Shown in pieces: positions 1 to 6,133 of a stretch of DNA of 17,734 nt. This DNA comes from JACVRW01 sp036009005 (lineage in GTDB: Bacteria; Actinomycetota; Thermoleophilia; Solirubrobacterales; Thermoleophilaceae), in assembly GCA_036009005.1 (NCBI GenBank), contig DASYMP010000167.1:1-17734 (forward strand), written 5' to 3'. The notes below the pieces were generated by a model. That model ran no database searches, had not been told where the DNA came from, and was given only the letters and a program-made list of their open reading frames with translations. Positions within the stretch are counted from its first letter, which is position 1, and every line of letters starts with the position of its first letter. The position numbers and the translations under genes were made by a program.

Positions 1-77
1 TTGAGCGAGTCCGGCCGGTTAAGCGTGACCCGCCCGACCCCGCCGTCCTGCTCCCAGATGACGTGCTCGTAGCTCAT
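1..77 (-). CDS. Enoyl-CoA hydratase/isomerase family protein, N-terminal fragment (runs off left edge)
   Basis: Reading the reverse strand from the ATG at 77-75 gives 25 codons beginning MSYEHVIWEQDGG and continuing VGRVTLNRPDSL before the window ends. The pattern of a short polar start, a beta-strand, then 'VxRVTLNRPxxLN' is the classic N-terminus of the crotonase (enoyl-CoA hydratase/isomerase) superfamily. A purine-rich TAGGG lies 8 nt upstream (complement of 86-90), with GGAGA just before it, which supports this start. Crotonases hydrate or isomerise acyl-CoA thioesters in the cytoplasm, but the oxyanion-hole and catalytic residues lie outside the window, so substrate and exact reaction cannot be told. 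The gene is separated from the next minus-strand gene upstream by 114 nt containing a large palindrome, so it may be a separate transcription unit. Confidence 0.75.
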   Translation of the reverse strand, partial: MSYEHVIWEQDGGVGRVTLNRPDSL

Positions 78-133
78 GCGCGGGACCCTATCTCCGCGCG
101 ACGCCGCGCCGCCGCGCGCGAACGACGGCGGTA

Positions 134-193
134 AAGGGGGGTCTGGGGTCACTTGACCGTGTAATACACGGTCAGATTGCACCGGACCCCCTT
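134..193. repeat. 60-nt nested palindrome (REP-like element or terminator hairpin)
   Basis: Two inverted repeats share one centre. The inner one has perfect 10-bp arms, TGACCGTGTA at 154-163 and TACACGGTCA at 165-174, around a single A. The outer one pairs AAGGGGGGTC (134-143) with GACCCCCTT (185-193), 9 bp with one bulged G. The segments between (144-153 and 175-184) pair poorly. The right end reaches the TAA stop of the murein endopeptidase gene (194-192). Read on the minus strand the structure ends in CCCCCCTTT, so it could fold as that gene's terminator. Two nested arms around an AT-containing core also fit a dispersed REP-like element. No second copy was seen in this window, so the mobile reading is inference. 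Confidence 0.6.
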
Positions 194-776
194 ATGGGAG
201 CCGTACGTGCAGGTGGTTGTCGTGGTGCGCGAGCGGCTGCACCACTCCCGCCGGGCCGCTCAGGCCGGTGTTCGGGCCCACGAAGATCAGCTCGGCGCCC
301 GCCGCCGCGAAGCGGTTCACGAGCTCCTGTGACCTCGCGCGGTCGATCTCGGTTGCGTCGCGTGGGGCGGCCTCGCGGCCGTCGGCTCGTGGGTAGTAGA
401 TGTCCACATCGAGGCCGTTCTGGTGGCTCGCGTGCCCGATGTAGCCGTACCGCGGTCCGAAGTCGCCGCCGTGGGGGCGGCTCAGGTCGCCGATGCCGAG
501 CCGCGCCGCGTGGGGGTGCGCCGAGTGGAACTCACGCGCGACCACGAGCACGGTCCGCACGAGCCGATCCGTGCCGAAGCGGCGCCAGCCACGGTTCGGC
601 GAGCGCCGCAGCACGGGGTCCCACGTGAAGAACGTGCGGCCGGCCATCGGCAGCCGAACACCCTCCTTCAGCGCGCCGTTCGTCTGACTCCCCAGCGCCA
701 CCGACTTATGCCACTGCACGTGCAGCCCGGATGCCGCCACGGCGAGACCGACAGCTATGTGAGCGGCGAGCTGCAT
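192..776 (-). CDS. MepA-like (peptidase M74) penicillin-insensitive murein endopeptidase
   Basis: The 194-aa product has the metallopeptidase signature of the MepA/M74 family (LAS fold): GDLSRPHGGDFGP (residues 96-108), then GHASHQNGLDVDIYY (114-128) with probable zinc or catalytic residues H115, H118 and D123, and a C-terminal HHDNHLHVRL (184-193) supplying the last histidines. Family members cut D-Ala-meso-diaminopimelate crosslinks in peptidoglycan outside the membrane. The N-terminus is hydrophobic (residues 3-20) and could be a signal peptide, but it has no basic n-region and there is no clear Shine-Dalgarno before the ATG; no other ATG or GTG lies in frame between it and 822. It starts 44 nt after the dioxygenase stop on the same strand, so it may be the last gene of that transcript. 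Its link to acdS is not obvious. Its stop codon lies in the outer arm of the palindrome at 134-193. Confidence 0.85.
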   Translation of the reverse strand: MQLAAHIAVGLAVAASGLHVQWHKSVALGSQTNGALKEGVRLPMAGRTFFTWDPVLRRSPNRGWRRFGTDRLVRTVLVVAREFHSAHPHAARLGIGDLSRPHGGDFGPRYGYIGHASHQNGLDVDIYYPRADGREAAPRDATEIDRARSQELVNRFAAAGAELIFVGPNTGLSGPAGVVQPLAHHDNHLHVRLP

Positions 777-820
777 GCCGCTCTCGATACGTGCGCGGCA
801 GCGCCCGGAGTCCCCTCCGG

Positions 821-1672
821 CTAGGCCGCGGAGGTCAAGAGCACACGGTTCCCCGACGGGTCCGTGACCAGCACGCCGTCATCGAGGCGCAGGGGGTCGC
901 CGCGCTCGGCGGCGCGGTCGGCGGCCGCGTCGCGGGAGGCCTCGTCAGGGAACGCAAGCTCGTAGCGGTCGAGCCCCAGCGCGCCCTCGGGCGGGGGCGG
1001 CGCGCCCTCGCTCTGCCAGGTGTTCACGCCGAGGTGATGGTGGTAGCCGCCTGCGGACAGGAACAGCGCGCCGGGGTACGAGCGCACCATCACGTCCAGG
1101 CCGAGGGCCCCGTTGTAGAAGCCCTCCGCCGCCGGGATGTCGGCGGCGCGCAGGTGCACGTGGCCCATCGTGGTCCCGGCCGCGACCCCGTTCGCGCTCT
1201 CCTCGCCGGCTTCGAGCTCGCCAAGCACGCTCTCGAGGTCGAGCGGAAGCGTGGCCATGCGCAGCTCGCCGCCGTCGCGGTTCCACTGGTCGCGCGGCCG
1301 GTCGCGGTAGATCTCGATCCCGTTGCCCTCCGGGTCGTTCAGGTAGAGGGCCTCGCTCACGAGGTGATCCGAGGCGCCGGTGAGCCGCCAGCCGGTCTCG
1401 GCGATCCGCCGCAGCGACCGTGCCAGCTCGGCTCGGTCCGGCACTAGTACGGCCAGGTGGAAGAGCCCGGTGCTGAAGCTGGGCGGCACCGGCGCCGTGG
1501 GCGCGTGCTCGAGCTCCACGAGCGGGGCCCCGCCCTCGGGCCCGAGGCGCACGAGGCCGCCGTCGCGCTCCACGTCCTTCAGGCCGATCACGCGCTCGTA
1601 GAAGGTCGCGAGCGCGTCCACGTCCGCGACGCGCAGGCGCACCTTGCCGATGGAGGTTTCCGGAGGGATCAT
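821..1672 (-). CDS. Two-domain VOC family protein, catechol-2,3-dioxygenase (CatE)-like
   Basis: The 283-aa product has two vicinal-oxygen-chelate modules. Module 1 (about residues 8-125) has LATFYERVIGL, GLFHLAVLVPDR with H72, and DPEGNGIEIYRDRP (113-126) with E120. Module 2 (about 169-282) opens GHVHLRAADIPAAEGFY with H171/H173 and has GGYHHHLGVNTW (208-219). This order, and the SEALYLNDPEGNGIEIY and GYHHHLG motifs, resemble Bacillus CatE-type extradiol dioxygenases, which open aromatic rings using non-haem Fe(II). The second module ends DPSGNRVLL without the usual glutamate. The ATG is fixed by a 4-nt ATGA overlap with the acdS stop and a GAGGG only 3 nt upstream, so translation is probably coupled to acdS. 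The substrate is unknown: a catechol-type compound is the family expectation, and a glyoxalase-like or binding role cannot be excluded. Confidence 0.85.
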   Translation of the reverse strand: MIPPETSIGKVRLRVADVDALATFYERVIGLKDVERDGGLVRLGPEGGAPLVELEHAPTAPVPPSFSTGLFHLAVLVPDRAELARSLRRIAETGWRLTGASDHLVSEALYLNDPEGNGIEIYRDRPRDQWNRDGGELRMATLPLDLESVLGELEAGEESANGVAAGTTMGHVHLRAADIPAAEGFYNGALGLDVMVRSYPGALFLSAGGYHHHLGVNTWQSEGAPPPPEGALGLDRYELAFPDEASRDAAADRAAERGDPLRLDDGVLVTDPSGNRVLLTSAA

Positions 1673-2685
1673 CGACCCTCGATCTTGGCACCCGCGTATG
1701 CGCTCAGCGCCGGCTGCCCGCCGAGGTGCGCGTACAGCACGTTCGAGCCCTTCTCGAGCTCGCCGCGGCTCACCAGGTCGATCATGCCCGCCATCGACTT
1801 CCCCTCGTAGACGGGGTCGGTGATCATCCCCTCGAGCCGGCCGGCCGTCCGCATCGCCTCGCGCGTCTGGTCGTCCGGGATTCCATAGGTCCCCGCGTGA
1901 TAGCGGTCGTCCAGCAGGATCTCCTCGTCGCGCAGCTCGCGGCCCACCTCGATCAGCGCCGCGGTGCTCCGCGCGATGCGGGCCACCTGCTCGCGCGTCT
2001 CCGCCGGCCTCGCCGACCCGTCGATGCCGAGCACGCGCCGCTCGCGCTCCTGCGCGGCGAAGCCGGCGATCATGCCCGCCTGCGTGCTGCCCGTGACGGA
2101 GCAGACGATCACCGTGTCGAAGAAGACGCCGAGCTCGCGCTCCTGCTCCTCCAGCTCCTGGGCCCAGCGCGCGAAGCCGAGCCCGCCGAGCTCGTGGTCC
2201 GACGCTCCGGCCGGGATCGCGTACGGCTTGCCGCCGGACGACTCCACGTCGGCCAGCGCCTGCTCCCAGCTCTCCTTGAAGCCGATCCCGAATCCGGCCT
2301 CCACGAGCCGGACGTCGGCGCCCATGAGGCGCGACAGCTGGATGTTCCCCACGCGGTCGTAGATGACGTCCGGCCAATCGACCCAGCTCTCCTGCACGAG
2401 CACGCAGCCGAGGCCCATCCGCGCCGCCACGGCGGCGACCTGGCGCGTGTGGTTCGACTGGACCCCGCCGATCGACACGAGCGTGTCGCAGCCCTTCGCC
2501 AACGCGTCGGCAACGAGGTACTCGAGCTTGCGCGTCTTGTTGCCGCCAAAGGCGAGGCCGCTGTTGCAGTCGTCCCGCTTTGCCCACATGCGCGCGCCGC
2601 CCAGATGGGCGCTCAGCCGGTCGAGCGGATGCACCGGCGACGGGCCGAACAGGAGAGACTCTCGGGGGAAGGAGTCGAGGTTCAT
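1669..2685 (-). CDS. acdS: 1-aminocyclopropane-1-carboxylate (ACC) deaminase
   Basis: The 338-aa product is a PLP-dependent fold-type II enzyme of the normal AcdS length. The PLP lysine is K50 in FGGNKTRK, S77 lies in GVQSNH, and the active-site pair Y293-E294 is in DPVYEGKSMAGM, with L321 in YAHLGGQPAL. These match K51, S78, Y294, E295 and L322 of the Pseudomonas enzyme with a constant offset of one. E295 and L322 are the residues that separate true ACC deaminases from D-cysteine desulfhydrase homologues, so the assignment is stronger than family level. The reaction opens ACC, the plant ethylene precursor, to 2-oxobutanoate and ammonia in the cytoplasm, giving nitrogen and a link to plants. 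The ATG at 2685 gives the canonical length and has GAAGAG 9 nt upstream. A longer frame to 2787 would run into the divergent regulator and is rejected. Confidence 0.95.
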   Translation of the reverse strand: MNLDSFPRESLLFGPSPVHPLDRLSAHLGGARMWAKRDDCNSGLAFGGNKTRKLEYLVADALAKGCDTLVSIGGVQSNHTRQVAAVAARMGLGCVLVQESWVDWPDVIYDRVGNIQLSRLMGADVRLVEAGFGIGFKESWEQALADVESSGGKPYAIPAGASDHELGGLGFARWAQELEEQERELGVFFDTVIVCSVTGSTQAGMIAGFAAQERERRVLGIDGSARPAETREQVARIARSTAALIEVGRELRDEEILLDDRYHAGTYGIPDDQTREAMRTAGRLEGMITDPVYEGKSMAGMIDLVSRGELEKGSNVLYAHLGGQPALSAYAGAKIEGR

Positions 2686-2707
2686 CCGCGGATTCTCTTC
2701 AATATGA
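2686..2707. promoter_or_regulatory. 22-bp divergent spacer between acdS and the AraC-type regulator
   Basis: The two start codons face away from each other with only 22 bp between them, so at least one promoter must lie in the opposite coding region, or a transcript must be leaderless or nearly so. On the minus strand CATATT (complement of 2701-2706) could be a -10 box with a weak TCGACG -35 (complement of 2725-2730, 18-nt spacer) inside the regulator's first codons. This would give a leader of about 9 nt for acdS. The promoter assignment is speculative; the spacing is seen directly. Confidence 0.4.
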
Positions 2708-3559
2708 GTGATGACTGAGCCCAGCGTCGACGACCTGCCCGCGGAAGCCGACGCGCTCGAGGTCATCGACTTCCAGCTCAGCAGCATCGGCGACGGCGAG
2801 ATCCGCGAGCCGCACCGGCACGCCTACCACGAGCTGATCTGGGTCCGGGAGGGCCACGGCCGCCACCTGATCGACGGCGAGCCGCTCGAGTTCGGGCCGC
2901 GCACGCTCACGCTGATCGCGAAGGGCCAGGTGCACCAGTTCGAGCGCGCGGAGAGGATCAGCGGCGTCGTGGCGCGCTTCGACGACGAATGGCTCACCGG
3001 CGGACTCGCCGAGGAGGTGGGCCGGCGCTGGCTGTTCACGAGCCAGGGCTGCACCTCGCTGAGCCCGCCCGAGGACGAGGCCGAGCGCTTCGACGCGCTG
3101 CTCGGCCTGCTGCGGGTGGAGGTCGAGCGCCCCGCCACGCGCGAGTCGGCGGAGCTGCGCAGGCATCTGCTGTCCGCGGCGCTCCTCTGGGCCCAGCGCT
3201 GGCGCGAGGCGCAGCTGGAGGAGGGCGGCGCCACGCGCTCCGACGTCCAGCTCCACCAGCAGTTCCTCGAGGCGCTGGAGCGCGACTTCGCGACCGACCA
3301 CGACGCGGGCCACTACGCCGGCGTCCTCGCCGTCACGGCCGGAACGCTGTCCCGGACGCTCACGAAGCTCACCGGCAGGACCACCAAGCAGCTCATCCTC
3401 GAGCGCGTGATCCTCGAGGCCGTGCGCCTGCTCCGCTTCAGCGACCTGTCGATCAAGGAGATCGCGGCGCGGCTCGGCTTCAGCGACCAGTTCGCGTTCA
3501 GCAAGGCCTTCAAGCGCCAGCGCGGTGAGGCGCCGCTCGACCTGCGGAGCCGCTCCTAG
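2708..3559 (+). CDS. AraC family transcriptional regulator, candidate regulator of acdS
   Basis: The 283-aa product has the two-part AraC layout. The N-terminal cupin-like sensor (about residues 30-95) includes EPHRHAYHELIWVREGHGRH and an ILTLIAKGQ-type strand with HQF (the usual effector-binding beta-barrel). The C-terminal DNA-binding domain (about 185-278) has two helix-turn-helix units, the first near 203-224 (VLAVTAGTLSRTLTKLTG) and the second at 248-271, with the typical SIKEIAARLGFSDQFAFSKAFKR. The start is GTG 2708 or the adjacent ATG 2711; both give nearly the same protein, with little Shine-Dalgarno support. It is divergent from acdS across 22 bp, which suggests it senses ACC or a related compound and controls acdS and possibly itself. 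Known acdS regulators in Proteobacteria are Lrp-type (AcdR), so an AraC partner would differ; that function is inference. Confidence 0.9.
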   Translation: MMTEPSVDDLPAEADALEVIDFQLSSIGDGEIREPHRHAYHELIWVREGHGRHLIDGEPLEFGPRTLTLIAKGQVHQFERAERISGVVARFDDEWLTGGLAEEVGRRWLFTSQGCTSLSPPEDEAERFDALLGLLRVEVERPATRESAELRRHLLSAALLWAQRWREAQLEEGGATRSDVQLHQQFLEALERDFATDHDAGHYAGVLAVTAGTLSRTLTKLTGRTTKQLILERVILEAVRLLRFSDLSIKEIAARLGFSDQFAFSKAFKRQRGEAPLDLRSRS

Positions 3560-3576
3560 GCGAGCGGCTCCGCGGG
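3541..3576. terminator. 15-bp hairpin over the AraC regulator stop, between convergent genes
   Basis: The arm at 3541-3555 pairs with 3562-3576 over 15 positions (14 Watson-Crick, one G-T) around a 6-nt loop. Its core is CGGAGCCGCTC / GAGCGGCTCCG. The TAG stop of the regulator (3557-3559) sits inside the loop. The convergent oxidoreductase ends at 3586, 10 nt beyond. There is no T-tract on either side, so if it terminates transcription it is a U-less, actinobacterial-type hairpin that could work in both directions. Confidence 0.6.
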
Positions 3577-3585
3577 TCTCGGGGC

Positions 3586-4965
3586 CTACGACTCCTTGAT
3601 CTCGTGGTTCGCGAGGAACAGGCCGCTGGGGTCCCACTGCGTGCGCAGCGCGCGCAGCAGCCGGTAGGTGTCCTCGTCGTAGAACAGGCGCGCGTCCGTC
3701 GACTTCTCGACGAAGTTGGCGTACGCCATGCCGGCGTCCCATGGCAGGAGCGCCCGCGAGACGCCCTCGGCCTGGGCCGCCACGGCGTCACGCGCGGCGG
3801 GGTCCATCACCGCGCCGACCGCGAACATGACGTAGTCGCCCTGGAGCGTGGCCCGCGCGCCGGCACCCTCGGCACGGCGCGCCAGCGCGCCGCCCATCGA
3901 GCGCAGCTCGACGGACACGAGCTGCGAGCCGGAGCCCGGGCCCGCCGCGCCGAGGAACGCGTCGATCGTGTTCTCGTTCGAGTTGGCGAGCAGGCGCGTG
4001 GCCGTCTCGGCCGGGACCGGGTCCTCCGGATCCATCGCGAGGTGGCCGAGCGCCGCCGGAGCGACCATCCCGAACGTGTTCATGTCCGGCCCGAGCTCGG
4101 TGATCGGGCGCATCAGCTCCGCGCCGTCCGCCTCGTTGCCCAGGTAGGCGGCCTGGACGACCGTGAACGACTTGCCCGAGAGGAACTCCGGCAGGTCCGG
4201 GATCGGCGGGAACTGGTAGACCCGTGCGACGGTCGTGATCTCGTCCGGGAGCCCACCCGCCACGAGCTCGTGCCAGGTGTGCATGACCTCGGACGCCCGC
4301 TCGTACGGGAAGAAGAGCGCGCCGGCGTAGACCTCGGGCGCCTCGAACAGCTCGAACTCGAGCGCCGTCACGACGCCGTAGTTGCCGCCGCCACCGCGGA
4401 TCGCCCAGAACAGGTCGGTCTCGTTGTCGTGATCGATGCGGCGCAGCTCGCCGTCGGCCGTGACGATCTCGACCGCCGTGAGGGCGTTCGTCTGGAGGCC
4501 GTGCTTGCGAGCCAGCCAGCCCATGCCGCCGCCGAGCGAGTAGCCGGCGACGCCGACCGTGCGCGACGAGCCGGAGAGCGGCGCGAGGCCGGCTTCCGAG
4601 GCCGGGTCGGCCACGTCGGCCCAGCGGACGCCTGCGCCCACGCGGGCGCGCCGGGCGGCCACGTCGATCCTGACCTCCTGGAGCGCGTCGGTGCGCAGGA
4701 GGAGCGCGTTCTCGATGCCGTCGATCGGCACTGCGTTGTGGCCGGTGCCCTGCGGGGCGACGCGCAGGCCGCGCTGGGCGGCGTAGCGGATCGTCTCGGC
4801 TACGTCGTCGGCGTTCGCCACACGGACGACTGCTGCAGGGCGCTGCTCGTGAAGAAGGTTGAAGGCCTGCTTGGAGGCACCGTAGGCGTCGTCGCCCTCG
4901 ATGAGGACCTGGCCGTGGATGCGGGACTGGAGTTCGGAGAAGCGAGGTGTCTGGGTGGTGAGCAT
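3586..4965 (-). CDS. FAD-linked oxidoreductase, berberine-bridge-enzyme (BBE) type
   Basis: The 459-aa product is a PCMH-type FAD flavoprotein. The N-terminal FAD domain (about residues 40-210) has ETIRYAAQRGLRVAPQGTGHNA with H76 at the position of the histidine that can bind FAD covalently, then VGVAGYSLGGGMGWLARKHG (137-156) and FWAIRGGGGNYGVVTALEFEL (186-206). The C-terminal BBE domain (about 405-455) has YANF and WDPSGLFLANHEI. The second covalent attachment site of bicovalent enzymes (Cys in GxCPTVG) is serine here (S134 in GSSRTVGVAGY), so FAD would be held by at most one bond. Relatives oxidise sugars, alkaloids or polyketide intermediates in secondary metabolism; the substrate here is unknown. 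The chosen ATG gives the normal N-terminus but lacks an obvious ribosome-binding site. It converges with the AraC gene and is divergent from the glucokinase operon. Confidence 0.88.
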   Translation of the reverse strand: MLTTQTPRFSELQSRIHGQVLIEGDDAYGASKQAFNLLHEQRPAAVVRVANADDVAETIRYAAQRGLRVAPQGTGHNAVPIDGIENALLLRTDALQEVRIDVAARRARVGAGVRWADVADPASEAGLAPLSGSSRTVGVAGYSLGGGMGWLARKHGLQTNALTAVEIVTADGELRRIDHDNETDLFWAIRGGGGNYGVVTALEFELFEAPEVYAGALFFPYERASEVMHTWHELVAGGLPDEITTVARVYQFPPIPDLPEFLSGKSFTVVQAAYLGNEADGAELMRPITELGPDMNTFGMVAPAALGHLAMDPEDPVPAETATRLLANSNENTIDAFLGAAGPGSGSQLVSVELRSMGGALARRAEGAGARATLQGDYVMFAVGAVMDPAARDAVAAQAEGVSRALLPWDAGMAYANFVEKSTDARLFYDEDTYRLLRALRTQWDPSGLFLANHEIKES

Positions 4966-5152
4966 GGGTCAAGCATCGGCGCTGAGCGACCCCCTCGCAT
5001 CGAGGGCAACCCCTAAAAATGACCCCAATCTTTCCCTCACATACCCCTACACCGCGAGCGCGGTGGACAGCTCACGCCGGGGGTCGCGCGCGGCCGGGCA
5101 GCCCGATCCGCGAAGCTTGCGGGAGCCAGTTTCCGGAGATAGGAAGTCCCGC
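4966..5152. promoter_or_regulatory. Divergent control region between the FAD oxidoreductase and the glucokinase operon
   Basis: This 187-nt gap is the only substantial control region inside the window and should carry promoters for both directions. The oxidoreductase side has an inverted repeat, CCCTCG at 4992-4997 and CGAGGG at 5001-5006 with CAT between. Next is an AT-richer tract (about 5012-5045) holding two direct copies of ACCCCTA (5009-5015 and 5043-5049, 34 bp apart). The glucokinase side is GC-rich and contains TTGCGG (5117-5122), a 17-nt spacer and TAGGAA (5140-5145), a weak sigma70-like match ending just before the start codon. Which of these elements work is inference. Confidence 0.45.
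5135..5146 (+). promoter_or_regulatory. Ribosome-binding site deciding the glucokinase start
   Basis: GGAG (5135-5138) and AGGAAG (5141-5146) lie just before GTG 5153, with 6 nt between AGGAAG and the start. This favours GTG 5153, directly before the ATP-binding motif, over more distal in-frame starts back to 4901 that would add an arginine-rich, non-homologous leader. Confidence 0.6.
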
Positions 5153-6133
5153 GTGGTTCTCGGAGTCGATGTAGGAGGCACGAAGGTCGCCGTCGCAGCC
5201 GTCGAGGGTGTGGAGGTGACCCATGCCGCCGAACACCCCACCGTCACGGTGAGCGCCGACGCGCTGCTCGACGGGGTGGAGCACGTGGTGCGCAGCGTGA
5301 TCGCCGTCGCTGGCGAGCCGGAGGCGGTCGGGGTGGGCGTTCCGTCCCAGATCGAGTTCGAGACCGGCACGGTCGAGACCAGCGTGAACATCCCGCTCAT
5401 GGGCATCCCGCTGCGCGAGGAGCTCGGGCGCCGCTTTGGCGTGCCCGTCTTCGTGGACAACGACGCCAACTGCGCCGCGCTCGCGGAGGCGCACATCGTG
5501 GGCGAGCGCAACCTCGTGATGATCACGCTCGGCACAGGGGTGGGCGGCGGCGTGGTGATCGACGGGCTCACGTTCCGCGGCGCCCACGGGCTCGGCGCCG
5601 AGCTGGGCCACATCGCCGTGAACCCGGATGGGCCGCCCTGCCCCGGCAATTGCCCGAACCGGGGCTGCCTCGAGTCCTACTGCTCCGGGCAGGCGCTCGA
5701 GCGCGACGCCACCGAGCTCGCCACCGACAAGCCGGACAGCCCGCTGGCCGCCCGCCTCGGCGCCGACGGCAAGGTCGCCGGGCGCGAGGTGGTGGCCGCG
5801 GCCGACGAGGGCGACCCGGACGCGCTCCTCCTGATGGAGAACTTCGCGCGCATGCTCGGCATCGGCATCGCCAACTACGTGAACGTGTTCGAGCCGTCGC
5901 GCATGGCGATCGGCGGCGGGCTCTCGCGCGCGTCGCACCTGTTCCTCGACCGGGCCGTGCGCGAGGCGCAGTCCAGGGCGCTTCCGGCGCTCTGGAAGCG
6001 CGTGTCCGTGGAGCTCGCCGAGGGTGGCGCCGACGCCGGCGTGATCGGCGCCGGCCTGCTCGCGGCGCTTGAGATAGAGCGCGACCGGGATACTGAGAAT
6101 GCGAAGGCCACGACCAGCAAGGGAATCGAATGA
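5153..6133 (+). CDS. glk: ROK family glucokinase
   Basis: The 326-aa product has the ROK sugar-kinase pattern: the N-terminal phosphate loop LGVDVGGTKVAVA (residues 3-15), the catalytic aspartate D104 in VDNDANCAALAEA, ITLGTGVGGGVV (125-135) and the zinc-binding signature with H153, C163, C167 and C172 followed by LESYCSG. ROK glucokinases phosphorylate glucose to glucose-6-phosphate with ATP in the cytoplasm. The cysteine spacing is CxxxCxxxxC rather than the common CxCxxxxC. The GTG start puts the ATP motif at the very N-terminus as in relatives. It heads an eight-gene row and its TGA overlaps the transketolase ATG (ATGA). Beside zwf, gnd and GH15, a role in feeding glucose into the pentose phosphate pathway is well supported; another hexose or a regulatory ROK role is less likely because there is no N-terminal helix-turn-helix domain. 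Confidence 0.92.
   Translation: MVLGVDVGGTKVAVAAVEGVEVTHAAEHPTVTVSADALLDGVEHVVRSVIAVAGEPEAVGVGVPSQIEFETGTVETSVNIPLMGIPLREELGRRFGVPVFVDNDANCAALAEAHIVGERNLVMITLGTGVGGGVVIDGLTFRGAHGLGAELGHIAVNPDGPPCPGNCPNRGCLESYCSGQALERDATELATDKPDSPLAARLGADGKVAGREVVAAADEGDPDALLLMENFARMLGIGIANYVNVFEPSRMAIGGGLSRASHLFLDRAVREAQSRALPALWKRVSVELAEGGADAGVIGAGLLAALEIERDRDTENAKATTSKGIE

Noticed and set aside
1673..2587. 588-codon frame treating acdS and the VOC gene as one fusion protein
   Set aside because: The upstream part is an out-of-frame reading of acdS. The VOC protein begins at the ATG at 1672.
1669..2685. acdS as D-cysteine desulfhydrase
   Set aside because: The glutamate after the active-site tyrosine and the leucine in HLGG are those of ACC deaminase; desulfhydrases have other residues at these two positions.
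2704..2718. Four-codon mini-ORF (MSDD) before the AraC gene as a regulatory leader peptide
   Set aside because: Too short, no ribosome-binding site, and it overlaps the regulator start by chance composition.
4901..5152. N-terminal extension of glucokinase
   Set aside because: It would overlap the oxidoreductase and carry no ROK homology. The ATP-binding motif starts right after GTG 5153, which has a Shine-Dalgarno.
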